In this document: positions 50,838 to 59,032 of the stretch, one piece after another
Layout of the letters: the number at the start of each line of letters is the position of its first letter
How positions within the stretch are numbered: position 1 is the first letter of the stretch
Source: Bacteroidales bacterium
Lineage (GTDB): Bacteria; Bacteroidota; Bacteroidia; Bacteroidales; UBA932
NCBI GenBank assembly: GCA_017617495.1
Contig: JAFZWD010000058.1
Span: 17,106 to 81,105, forward strand
Direction: 5' to 3'
DNA: 64,000 bases
Position numbers and translations under genes: made by a program
Notes under the pieces: model-generated
What the model saw: only the letters and a program-made list of their open reading frames with translations
Told to the model about the DNA's origin: nothing
Database searches by the model: none

Positions 50838-52010
50838 CTAACATACAGTGGTTGTTTTCTTTTTTCCTTTGTTCAATTCTTCCTCCAGCAGCCGGATGCG
50901 GGACTTGAGTTCTTCAATGGTAGGCAGTTGCTCCTGAATCTTCTTTATCTGGATATTGTCGTATGAGGCCACGCCCATCGGTGTCTGAACACCCTTGAAG
51001 GCATATTGGACTTCAGTTTCGTCCTTGTTGCTGCAGATCAGCAGGCCAATGGTCGGGTTCTGGGACGGGGTCTTGATCAGGTCATCGACGGCGTTGACAT
51101 AGAAATTGAGTTTTCCAGCGAACTCCGGCTGGAATGGTACGGCCTTGAGTTCGACCACTATGTAGCAATTGAGCGGGATATGGAAAAAGAGCATATCAAG
51201 TTTCCGGGTCTTTCCAGAGACGATAATCTGTTTCTGGCGGCCGAGATAGGCAAATCCGGAACCCAGTTCAAGCAGGAACCGGGTAAGGTGCTTCTCGAGT
51301 TCAGTCTCCAGTTCTTCTTCCTCATATCCTTTTGGCAGGGAAATGAAACCGAAATCGTAGGTGTCTTTGGTTATAGCTTGAGCAAGACCGCTTTGTGGGG
51401 CTGGAAGTTTTTCACTGAAGTTCGTTATGGCACCTCCGGAAGTATGATAGTAGTCGGCTTTGATGCAGTTCATCAAAGACTTGCGGCTCCAGCCCTCGGA
51501 AGCGGCATGTACAACATAGAACAAAGCCTCTTCGATAGTCTTGCATTTGGCGATGATTTCTGCGTGATGTCCCCAGGGAACCAATGCAAAGAAATCAGGA
51601 AAACTATTGTCTTCCACAACTTGTGACATCTTCTTATTGGTCTGAATGTCAAACCTTTGTAATTCTCCCACAAGTTGTGCGAGTTTTTGAGACCCTTGGT
51701 CATAAAACAAGTACCACTGTTTCATTCGCCACAAATTGCTTGCAGAGAATCCCCTGCACTCCGGAAATGCGGCCTGAAGATCCAGGCTCACCTGCTCCAC
51801 GATACCGGAGCCCCATTTTTCTTCAGCCTTACGCATCACAAGGTCTCGCCCCAGTTGCCAATTGAAGAGCAGCTGTTCGGCGTTCACCTTGACAGCTGCC
51901 TTGATTTGTGCATTACGGTACCTGGTTTTGATCTCATTCAGCCATTGAATGTATTCCTCGTCTATCTTCACGTTGCGAATCTTCACGACTTTTGGGGCAT
52001 CTTTATCCAC
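50838..52010 (-). CDS. YhcG/DUF1016 family PDDEXK nuclease-like protein
   Basis: 390 residues, GTG start (an in-frame stop lies just upstream, and no ATG is available). The N-terminal DUF1016 domain (about 20-170) has YRNAQIKAAVKVNAEQLLFNW, WGSGIVEQVSLDLQAAFP and FSASNLWRMKQWYLFY. The C-terminal domain has a PDDEXK-like core: RKLDMLFFH, then CYIVVELKA (D...ExK), NFYVNAVDDL and NPTIGLLICSNKDETEVQYAF. A coiled-coil tail ends the protein (IQEQLPTIEELKSRIRLLEEEL). Such proteins are sporadically distributed, sometimes beside restriction systems; none is seen here. By eye its sequence is more AT-rich than its neighbours, which suggests horizontal acquisition. Confidence 0.88.
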   Translation of the reverse strand: MDKDAPKVVKIRNVKIDEEYIQWLNEIKTRYRNAQIKAAVKVNAEQLLFNWQLGRDLVMRKAEEKWGSGIVEQVSLDLQAAFPECRGFSASNLWRMKQWYLFYDQGSQKLAQLVGELQRFDIQTNKKMSQVVEDNSFPDFFALVPWGHHAEIIAKCKTIEEALFYVVHAASEGWSRKSLMNCIKADYYHTSGGAITNFSEKLPAPQSGLAQAITKDTYDFGFISLPKGYEEEELETELEKHLTRFLLELGSGFAYLGRQKQIIVSGKTRKLDMLFFHIPLNCYIVVELKAVPFQPEFAGKLNFYVNAVDDLIKTPSQNPTIGLLICSNKDETEVQYAFKGVQTPMGVASYDNIQIKKIQEQLPTIEELKSRIRLLEEELNKGKKKTTTVC

Positions 52011-52051
52011 AGTGCTAGTATATTAAATAATGGGAAGTATTGCATATCTCA

Positions 52052-52639
52052 TCAGAAAATATAGTTCAGGGCGAGAATGATGTCGGCGGGAAGGATGAAG
52101 GGTTTGGCGCCGGAGGAGGAGATGCGGCCGCAGGTAGGGCAGGTGTAGGTGACGTAAGACGACCACCCGCCCCATAATCCTGCTCCGAAATCGATGTTGA
52201 AGTGTCTGCCGAGCATCTGCGAATATCCGGCGAGCACGCCGGCGCCATACCGGTCGCCTTCGGTAGCGGTGCCTCCTCCCCTGCCGGAGAGCGGCAGGGG
52301 CTGCAGGGACCGTTCATCAGTATTTGCAAATTCCTGATACTGCAGCCTGGCATCCACCCACCACCCCGAATAGATGTGCCATGGCCACCATCTGGCCCCT
52401 GCAGAGTATTGCCTCTGGCGACGGAAACGCAAATCGTCTCCCGTTCCGAACGAATAGGGATTGTATTTTACTCCGGCCGACACGCTCCAGTGCCTCGCCA
52501 GGCCATATCCTGCCTCCAGATTGAGGGTGCCGGTTCTTGCATAATCCGCGATGTTTGTCGACACGGAAAGGTCCTGCGCCCCGGAAACTCCTGCAGTTGC
52601 AAGCAGGAGTCCCAGGATCATCCAGTATAATCTGTTCAT
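52052..52639 (-). CDS. DUF3575 family exported protein
   Basis: 195 residues with a signal peptide (YWMILGLLLATAGVSGAQ). The body, SVSTNIADYARTGTLNLEAGYGLARHWSV, then ARWWPWHIYSGWWVDARLQYQE and YGAGVLAGYSQMLGRHFNIDFGAG, alternates like an outer-membrane beta-barrel and matches the DUF3575 family of Bacteroidota. A CPTCG pair of cysteines occurs near the end. The C-terminal Phe fits barrel insertion by Bam. It starts 1 nt after the upstream HExxH lipoprotein gene ends, so the two are expressed together. Function unknown. Confidence 0.78.
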   Translation of the reverse strand: MNRLYWMILGLLLATAGVSGAQDLSVSTNIADYARTGTLNLEAGYGLARHWSVSAGVKYNPYSFGTGDDLRFRRQRQYSAGARWWPWHIYSGWWVDARLQYQEFANTDERSLQPLPLSGRGGGTATEGDRYGAGVLAGYSQMLGRHFNIDFGAGLWGGWSSYVTYTCPTCGRISSSGAKPFILPADIILALNYIF

Positions 52640-52640
52640 A

Positions 52641-54230
52641 TTAATTGTATCTGTTGAAAGCCACCTGTATTGTCGTACCGAAATCGGGATACCGCTTAAT
52701 GAGCTCCTCCTCGAGGCCGGCCCTGTCGGTAACGTCCTTCGTGAGCGCCTCGCATATCTTGAAGCGCGTCAGTCCCCTCTCGTCGAGGTAATAGAAAATC
52801 TGGGGCGAGAACCACCAGGAGGTGCCGAATATCTGCCTGTCGTCCGGGTAGCGGTTGCCGTGCAGTTTTGTCTCGACATAGTATGCCCAGCTCTCCGCCA
52901 CGTCGCAGTAGCCGGAATTTTTCTCGGTCCCAAGGCCATAAAGTTCGCCGGAATCTATCCAGGAATTGACCATATATGCGATAAGCTTCTCCCACCAGGC
53001 CTTGCCTACCTTCTTGAAATGGCTCGCATGGGCACACTCGTGGATTACGGTGTCGTAAATGGACGCGTAATCCGTCTTGTTGCGCACGCCAATAGTGATG
53101 TCCGGCATAAACTTCTTGAACAGGCCTGTGTATTCCCCGAGAAAGTCCCCGATGAAGGTATTGTCTACGAACACTCCCTGCTGGATCATAAGGGTGCTGC
53201 TTTCCGCAAGTGTCTGGAATATCCAGAGCCTGAGGTTTGCCGGAGGCTGGGCCATCGACTGGCCGTCTTCCTTACAGCTGTTGAAGTAATCGTAAACCGC
53301 GTTGTTGACCACGCACCTGCAATACAGGTTGCGGTTTGATTTCGAACTTACCGTACGGCTCACGCCGGAAGCAGAATGCCTGCCCAGCCCTGAATACGAC
53401 GCCGGGAATAGTATTGTATTGAGCCCTATTCCGAAGCCCTTCTTGTTCTTGAACACTATGCGGTACCTCGGCTTGGAGCTGAAAGACTTGGATATCGAGT
53501 AGTATCCCTGCTCGTTGGTATATGCCTTTCCTATGCGCATGAAAGTATTGCAGGTAACGCGCACTCCCGGCACCGGCACGGCCTGGCCAAGGCCATCGTC
53601 CATTATCATTATCCGCCCCGATGGCTTGTCGCCGCCACCCTTGGTGAGCGCTCCCTTGTCCAGCATCCCGCTGTTGCCTGTCTGCTTATACGCCTCGTTT
53701 TCCACAGCGCTCCAGTCGATAAGTGCCGACCTGGTTCCCAGATCGTCGTTTTCGGGCAGGAAGCAGTCCTCCAGAATCTCGTAGCGTATGCCCTCCGGGA
53801 ACTTGAAGTTGCGCCCTACCACCGTGTACTGCCAGGTGATCTGGTCCTCCGGAAGGGACGGGTCGTGGTACCAGTCGCCGTCCTGCACGATTTCGGCGTC
53901 CAGCGGATGGTCGAGCAGTTCCAGGCCGAGGTTTTCCAGGGTTTCTATGTCTTCTTTGGATGCAGGAAGAAAGCGCACGTAATAGTCGGTAGTGTGCACG
54001 GTTACTGTCCCCGCAAGCGCGGATTTCGTGCCCGTAAGGTACGAATGCAGGGCATTTGCCATATTCAGCACCGAAAACGGGTTGTCAAGTTTGTTTCCCA
54101 GCACCATTTCGCCGCCGGCCGGGAATTCTTCTTCGGGCGTCGGCGCGGGGACCTTGTCCGAACTCAGGCGGTTTTTACTGCAGCCGCATAACAATGCCAT
54201 CGCCGCAAGAAAGTAAAGTGTCCTTTTCAT
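52641..54230 (-). CDS. Putative zinc-metallopeptidase-like lipoprotein (HExxH)
   Basis: 529 residues from MKRTLYFLAAMALLCGC, a lipoprotein signal (Cys 17); the longer frame is not used. The region VPVPGVRVTCNTFMRIGKAYTNEQGYYSISKSF looks like a carboxypeptidase-regulatory-type (CarboxypepD_reg) beta-sandwich. The C-terminal part contains TVIHECAHASHF with H397-E398-x-x-H401 and, 45 residues on, VAESWAYY with E446, compatible with a zincin site. I do not recognise the family further. It is paired with a DUF3575 gene downstream. Surface-exposed protease or peptidase-fold adhesin are both possible. Confidence 0.65.
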   Translation of the reverse strand: MKRTLYFLAAMALLCGCSKNRLSSDKVPAPTPEEEFPAGGEMVLGNKLDNPFSVLNMANALHSYLTGTKSALAGTVTVHTTDYYVRFLPASKEDIETLENLGLELLDHPLDAEIVQDGDWYHDPSLPEDQITWQYTVVGRNFKFPEGIRYEILEDCFLPENDDLGTRSALIDWSAVENEAYKQTGNSGMLDKGALTKGGGDKPSGRIMIMDDGLGQAVPVPGVRVTCNTFMRIGKAYTNEQGYYSISKSFSSKPRYRIVFKNKKGFGIGLNTILFPASYSGLGRHSASGVSRTVSSKSNRNLYCRCVVNNAVYDYFNSCKEDGQSMAQPPANLRLWIFQTLAESSTLMIQQGVFVDNTFIGDFLGEYTGLFKKFMPDITIGVRNKTDYASIYDTVIHECAHASHFKKVGKAWWEKLIAYMVNSWIDSGELYGLGTEKNSGYCDVAESWAYYVETKLHGNRYPDDRQIFGTSWWFSPQIFYYLDERGLTRFKICEALTKDVTDRAGLEEELIKRYPDFGTTIQVAFNRYN

Positions 54231-54302
54231 ATCACAGCGTTTTAGGCAGCAAAGTTGCCGCAGTATTACCCGATTACAAAAAATGTAAACGATTACATTC
54301 AA

Positions 54303-54336
54303 AACAGCCGCCCTGCATATCTGTAGGGCGGCTGTT
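54303..54336 (-). terminator. Intrinsic terminator of deoC
   Basis: A perfect 12-bp stem AACAGCCGCCCT/AGGGCGGCTGTT with a 10-nt loop sits 32 nt past the deoC stop, followed on the minus strand by TTTTGAAT. Confidence 0.85.
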
Positions 54337-54368
54337 AAATTTTATTTTAAAGGAAATCCTTTCGGAAA

Positions 54369-55172
54369 TCAGAAGAATTTTATCTCTTTTCCTTCGATTG
54401 CAGACATCAGGCTGTTGCCTACGCGGCTCACTCCGAAGCGGAAATACTTCTTGTCGAGCCATTCCTCCCCGAGAATCTCAAGCCCGATATTGTAGTAATT
54501 GAGAGCGTCCTCGGCGGTGGAGATGCCTCCGGCGGCCTTGAAGCCCACCTTGCGACCGGTTTTCTCGTAGAACTTTTTAATCTCTTTGCACATGATGCGG
54601 GCAGCCTCGGGAGTAGCGTTCACCTCGACCTTTCCGGTGGATGTCTTGATGAAGTCGGCGCCTGCCTCCATGGCAATCCGGGAGGCCTTCGCTATCTTCT
54701 CTTCGGTCTTGAGGAGGCCGGTTTCGAGGATAACCTTCAGCACAACGGGACGGCCGGCCTTCGCAGCAGCGGCATCTATCGCTGCCTTCATCGCGCGGAT
54801 ATCCGCGGCAGCGCCCTCATAATCCCCCGAGAGGAACTTGGCGAGCGACAGCACGATGTCGATTTCATCGGCACCGGCCTCGACGGCAAGCTCGCACTCG
54901 CGCACCTTCACCTCCAGGAAGCTCTGGGTAGAAGGGAAGCAGCTGGCCACGCAGGTAACATGCAGATCTTCGCTGGGACGGGCGGCACGCACCACTCCGG
55001 CGAAGTTAGGATATACGCAAACCGATGCGGGAAGCGGATATTCGGGGAATTCCTTGCAGAGGGCGGTCACCTTGCCCACAAGTTTCTCGACCGACTCCAC
55101 CGTGTCGTCCGGTTTGAGAGTAGTAAGATCCATAAAGGAAAAACACTTCTTGAGAATGTCAATCTTATCCAT
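54369..55172 (-). CDS. deoC: Deoxyribose-phosphate aldolase
   Basis: 267 residues from MDKIDILKKCFSFMDLTTL. Class I aldolase cleaving 2-deoxyribose-5-phosphate to glyceraldehyde-3-phosphate and acetaldehyde. The Schiff-base lysine lies in GADFIKTSTGK; VLKVILETGLL and FKAAGGISTAEDAL are other barrel motifs. It starts 4 nt after the radical-SAM gene. No nucleoside phosphorylase genes are nearby. Confidence 0.96.
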   Translation of the reverse strand: MDKIDILKKCFSFMDLTTLKPDDTVESVEKLVGKVTALCKEFPEYPLPASVCVYPNFAGVVRAARPSEDLHVTCVASCFPSTQSFLEVKVRECELAVEAGADEIDIVLSLAKFLSGDYEGAAADIRAMKAAIDAAAAKAGRPVVLKVILETGLLKTEEKIAKASRIAMEAGADFIKTSTGKVEVNATPEAARIMCKEIKKFYEKTGRKVGFKAAGGISTAEDALNYYNIGLEILGEEWLDKKYFRFGVSRVGNSLMSAIEGKEIKFF

Positions 55173-55176
55173 AGGT

Positions 55177-55932
55177 CTATGCTTTAATTTGAATATTATA
55201 TCCTTCTTCGATAAGCGGAGCCACCAGAGTGCGCATCTGCTCCGCACTGAACTTTTCCAGCCCTTCCATAGGAGCGGGGCGGGCGATGGTGTAAACCATT
55301 ATCTCGCGGGGATGAAGCCTGCGCACAATATCCATCCAGGGTCCCAGCACTTCCGGCGAGGAGCTGTCGAAATCCCTGCATCGCAGGAACATGGTCTGCA
55401 GGACGAAATCCCCTTCGAAACGCATCAGGGCCGCAATTATCTCCTCGGGATCGTACTTCCCTACCGGCTTGTTGATGCGTGCTGCCAGCTCCGCAGTAGG
55501 AGCATCGAGCTTGAGAATGGGATTGTCCACCAGGCGCAGCGCCTCGAAAACCGCGGGCACGGCCACCCTGGTGGCATTGGACAGCACCGAGACCTTCGCC
55601 TTCGGGTAATAACGGTCGCGCAGTGCAACCGTATCCCGCACTATCTGTGCAAACTCGGGATTGAGGGTAGGCTCGCCGTCGCCGGAAAAGGTAATGGAAT
55701 CTATCGGTGTGCCGGAAGCAGCGCATTCGCGGAGCTTCGCCTCCAGGGCCTCCCGCACTTCCGCCGCTGAGGGCAGCCGGGTGTCGCCCCGGCCGTCGCG
55801 GTTCCATCCGCATTCGCAGTAGATGCAGTCGAAATTGCACAGCTTCCCTTTTGTCGGAAGCAGGTTGATTCCGAGGGAACTGCCGAGCCGGCGGCTGGCA
55901 ATCGGGCCGAATACGGTTTCTTCCCGGAGCAT
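55177..55932 (-). CDS. Radical SAM protein (COG0731-like)
   Basis: 251 residues from MLREETVFGPIASRRLGSSLG, whose in-frame extension overlaps the previous gene. The cluster motif is LCNFDCIYCECGW (CxxxCxxC). SFSGDGEPTLNPEF is the typical GGE-like SAM-binding block of this family. SVLSNATRVAVPAVFEAL and LKLDAPTAELAARINKP follow as in TYW1/Wyo-related Fe-S oxidoreductases. Its substrate is unknown. It ends 4 nt before deoC. Confidence 0.88.
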   Translation of the reverse strand: MLREETVFGPIASRRLGSSLGINLLPTKGKLCNFDCIYCECGWNRDGRGDTRLPSAAEVREALEAKLRECAASGTPIDSITFSGDGEPTLNPEFAQIVRDTVALRDRYYPKAKVSVLSNATRVAVPAVFEALRLVDNPILKLDAPTAELAARINKPVGKYDPEEIIAALMRFEGDFVLQTMFLRCRDFDSSSPEVLGPWMDIVRRLHPREIMVYTIARPAPMEGLEKFSAEQMRTLVAPLIEEGYNIQIKA

Positions 55933-55933
55933 G

Positions 55934-56590
55934 CTAATAATTGCTGATGTGCTGCCTGCCCTGCCTCTCCGGTCTGGCCCTGCGGGCAATGGCGCGGTTA
56001 AGTGAATCGCGCCGGAGAGAATCCAGACGCAGCGAATCGAGCCGCAGCGAGTCGAGCCGGAGGGAATCCCGGACCAGCGAATCGCGCCGGAGCGAATCCA
56101 GGAGCAAGCCGGCCCTTCGGAGCGAATCCAGCGCCAGACTGTCGAGCCTGCGGTCGTAGATAAAATTGGAGTCGAGCTTGGGCCTTGGCCAGAAATCCAC
56201 CGGTCTGTAAGGCGTAAGTATGGTGTGGATGCGCTTGTAACGCTCTATCTCCTCGTCCTTCAGCCGGAGTTCCTTAAGCTTTGCTTCCAGGATATCGGCA
56301 GATGCATCCAGTATTTTGGCATACCTCGAAGGGTCGTAGAGGTAGTAGTTCACGCTCTTGTCGTAATCCTCGAAAGTGTAGCCGTACTTTTTGAAGATAC
56401 GGTCGTAGACCAGCGTCGTATCCGCCTTGATGCGGCTGGAAGGATTGTCCTTGATCCACTGGTCTGCAATGAACATCTCGGCATAAATGGCCGCGAAATC
56501 CTTCTTGGAGATAACCCTGGCGCGCCTGCACGAGCCGAAGCACATCAGCACGAACCAGGCTACCAGAAGATATTTCACGAATCTTGCCAT
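55934..56590 (-). CDS. DUF4296 lipoprotein with C-terminal DSLRL repeat tail
   Basis: 218 residues. Lipoprotein signal VKYLLVAWFVLMCFGSC. The DUF4296 domain (about 25-110) reads DFAAIYAEMFIADQWIKDN, then YDRIFKKYGYTFEDYDKSVNYYL. From about residue 150 there is a tail of roughly ten five-residue units of the type (R/L)(R/L)DSL, arising from a 15-nt DNA repeat between about 55990 and 56150. The tail is charged, probably helical. Role unknown. It starts 1 nt after pheT and ends 1 nt before the radical-SAM start. Confidence 0.8.
   Translation of the reverse strand: MARFVKYLLVAWFVLMCFGSCRRARVISKKDFAAIYAEMFIADQWIKDNPSSRIKADTTLVYDRIFKKYGYTFEDYDKSVNYYLYDPSRYAKILDASADILEAKLKELRLKDEEIERYKRIHTILTPYRPVDFWPRPKLDSNFIYDRRLDSLALDSLRRAGLLLDSLRRDSLVRDSLRLDSLRLDSLRLDSLRRDSLNRAIARRARPERQGRQHISNY
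56000..56150. repeat. 15-nt tandem coding repeat (DSLRL units)
   Basis: GAATC(C/G)AG(C/A)CG(C/G)AG-type 15-nt units are repeated about ten times with substitutions; the most regular stretch is 56020-56100. It encodes the C-terminal tail of the DUF4296 protein. Confidence 0.7.
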
Positions 56591-59032
56591 TTACCTGAGG
56601 ATTGCACCGAATTCTTTTGTAAACACCTCGAGCAGACGTGCCATCACGCGCTCGGTATCCTGATCGGTAAGCGTACGGGTATCGTCGCGCAGCGTGAAGG
56701 AAAGCGCATACTGCTTCTTACCCTCGGGAATCTTGTCGCCGCGATACACATCGAACAGGCTCACCTGCCTAAGCAGCTGCTTCGCGGCCTTGAACGCGGC
56801 CGCGCGAAGGTCGGCATACTGCACGCTCTCGTCGAGCAGCAGTGCGAAGTCGCGCCGGACCTCTGGGAAGCGGGGCAGCTCGCGGAACGCCACCTTGCCC
56901 CTCTTTATCAGCTCGAAGAGCACGCTCCAGTTGATCTCGGCGGCCACAACTCCCTGGCGGATGCCGAATTTTCGCGCAAGCGCGGGATTGACCGTTCCCA
57001 GCACGGCGAGCTGCTTCTTGCCGCCGGGCAGGCTGTAAACCACTCCTTCGGAGAAGATATCCGCAGGCGCGGGTTCAGTCCACATCTGCCAGAGTTCGGC
57101 GCCATAGCGCTTGAGCAGAAGCTCCAGATAACCCTTGAGCTGGAAGAAATCTCCCTTGGGAGCATCTCCCTTCCAGTTCTTCTCTGGCGCGCCGCTCAGG
57201 AAAAGGGCGAAGCACTGATGCTCCTCATACCCTTCCAGTGTCTCGGCCGGCTTGTCCACAAGGCGTTTGTAAACGCTGCCGTACTCGAAAGTCTTGATGC
57301 GGCTTATCTGGCGGTTAAGATTGTACGCAACCACCTCCAGGCCGTTCAGGATGAGCGTCTGGCGCATTGCATTCAGGTCCGAGCTGAGCGGATTCACAAT
57401 GCGTGCGAGCGCCTCCTCGGGGAAGGTTTTGAGCTCTTTATAGTAATCCGCCTTTGTAAGCGAATTGTTCATTGTCTCGGTAAAGCCGTTCGCCGCCAGG
57501 AAGTTGCTTATCTGGTTGCGGATAGCCTCGGGATCCGGCTTGGGCGACGCATTCACGCTCATCTTCATATGGGCGGGAAGGTCGACGTTGTTGTAGCCGT
57601 AGATGCGGAGCACTTCCTCCACAACGTCGCACTCGCGGTAGACGTCCACCATGTACGAGGGAGCCTCCACCACCGCCTTTGCGCCGTCTTTCGAAACGAA
57701 GTTGTAATTGAGCGACTCAAGTATGCCGGTAATGGTATCGTGCCCTATCTTCTTGCCGATGAAAGCCTCGATGCGGTCGTAATCCAGCTCGATGCGCTTG
57801 CGCTCGAAAGGCTTGGGGCAGATGTCCTGCACGGGGCCTTCGATTGTTCCGCCAGCCACTTCCTTTATGAGGAGAGCCGCCCTCTTGAGTGCGTAAGGCA
57901 TGATTTCGGGGTCGGCGCCGCGCTCGAAACGGAAGGAAGCATCGGTCTGCAGGCCGGTCTTCTTGGACGTGCGGCGGATGGACGCCGGATCGAAGTAGGC
58001 GCTTTCGATGAAGACGTCCTTCGTTCCCTCGCTCACTCCGCTGTCCTCGCCTCCGAACACACCGGCTATGCACATGGGGCCCTGCGCGTCGGCAATCACC
58101 ATATCCAGGGCGCTGAGTTTGCGCTCCACCCCGTCCAGCGTGCGGATCACCTCGCCTTCGGCGGCGCGGCGGACTATAACCTTACCGCCGCGGACCTTGC
58201 CTGCATCGAAAGTATGCAGCGGCTGTCCGAGTTCGAAGAGGATATAGTTGGAGATGTCCACGATGTTGTCGATGGGGCGCAGCCCGATGGCAAGGAGCTT
58301 CTTCTGCAGCCATTCGGGCGAAGGACCGGTGTGCACTCCGCGAACGGTAACTCCGCAGTAGCGGGGAGCGCCGTCGCTGTCGAGCACCTCGACCTTAAGT
58401 CCGCCGTTACCCTTCGCCTCGAAAGCCGACACGTCGGGCAGTTGCAGCTTGCAGGGGATATTGTTGAGCTTCAGCCAGGCGTAGAGGTCGCGCGCGACTC
58501 CGTAATGGGAGGCCGCATCCACGCGGTTGGCGGTTATTTCGTATTCGATTACAGCCTCGGTTTCGAGGTGCAGCCATTCCTTGGCGGGAGTGCCCACAGG
58601 GGCGTCTGCGGGCAGCACCATGATGCCCTCGTGGCTGGTGCCGATGCCGAGCTCGTCCTCCGCGCATATCATCCCGAAACTCTCCACGCCGCGGATCTTG
58701 CTCTTTTTGATCTTGAAGTCGCCGGGAAGCACCGCTCCGATCTGCGCAAAGAGCACTTTCTGCCCCGCCGCCACGTTGGGAGCGCCGCAAACCACCTGGA
58801 GAGGCTCGCCGCTGCCGTCGTTAACCCTGGTGATATGGAGATGGTCCGAATCGGGATGCGCTTCGCACTCCAGGACCTCCGCCACCACCACGCCGGCAAG
58901 TCCGCCGGGAACGGCCTCGGTCTCTTCCACTCCGTCCACCTCGATACCAATCGAAGTCATAGCATCCGCAACCTGAACCGGTGTCAGGTCGCATTCGAGA
59001 TAATCTTTAAGCCAACTGTAAGAGAGTTTCAT
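56591..59032 (-). CDS. pheT: Phenylalanine--tRNA ligase beta subunit
   Basis: 813 residues, full length. The N-terminal tRNA-binding OB domain (VVVAEVLECEAHPDSDHLHI), B3/B4 editing domain (DASFRFERGADPEIM region), B5 domain and C-terminal ferredoxin-fold anticodon-binding domain (RFPEVRRDFALLLDESVQYADL) are in order. pheS is not in the window. It overlaps ftsY by 4 nt. Confidence 0.97.
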   Translation of the reverse strand: MKLSYSWLKDYLECDLTPVQVADAMTSIGIEVDGVEETEAVPGGLAGVVVAEVLECEAHPDSDHLHITRVNDGSGEPLQVVCGAPNVAAGQKVLFAQIGAVLPGDFKIKKSKIRGVESFGMICAEDELGIGTSHEGIMVLPADAPVGTPAKEWLHLETEAVIEYEITANRVDAASHYGVARDLYAWLKLNNIPCKLQLPDVSAFEAKGNGGLKVEVLDSDGAPRYCGVTVRGVHTGPSPEWLQKKLLAIGLRPIDNIVDISNYILFELGQPLHTFDAGKVRGGKVIVRRAAEGEVIRTLDGVERKLSALDMVIADAQGPMCIAGVFGGEDSGVSEGTKDVFIESAYFDPASIRRTSKKTGLQTDASFRFERGADPEIMPYALKRAALLIKEVAGGTIEGPVQDICPKPFERKRIELDYDRIEAFIGKKIGHDTITGILESLNYNFVSKDGAKAVVEAPSYMVDVYRECDVVEEVLRIYGYNNVDLPAHMKMSVNASPKPDPEAIRNQISNFLAANGFTETMNNSLTKADYYKELKTFPEEALARIVNPLSSDLNAMRQTLILNGLEVVAYNLNRQISRIKTFEYGSVYKRLVDKPAETLEGYEEHQCFALFLSGAPEKNWKGDAPKGDFFQLKGYLELLLKRYGAELWQMWTEPAPADIFSEGVVYSLPGGKKQLAVLGTVNPALARKFGIRQGVVAAEINWSVLFELIKRGKVAFRELPRFPEVRRDFALLLDESVQYADLRAAAFKAAKQLLRQVSLFDVYRGDKIPEGKKQYALSFTLRDDTRTLTDQDTERVMARLLEVFTKEFGAILR

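Noticed and set aside
50725-52010. Integrative element at tRNA-Leu
   Set aside because: No integrase and no duplicated tRNA 3' end was seen, and the candidate foreign gene lies on the 5' side of the tRNA, not the usual 3' attachment side.
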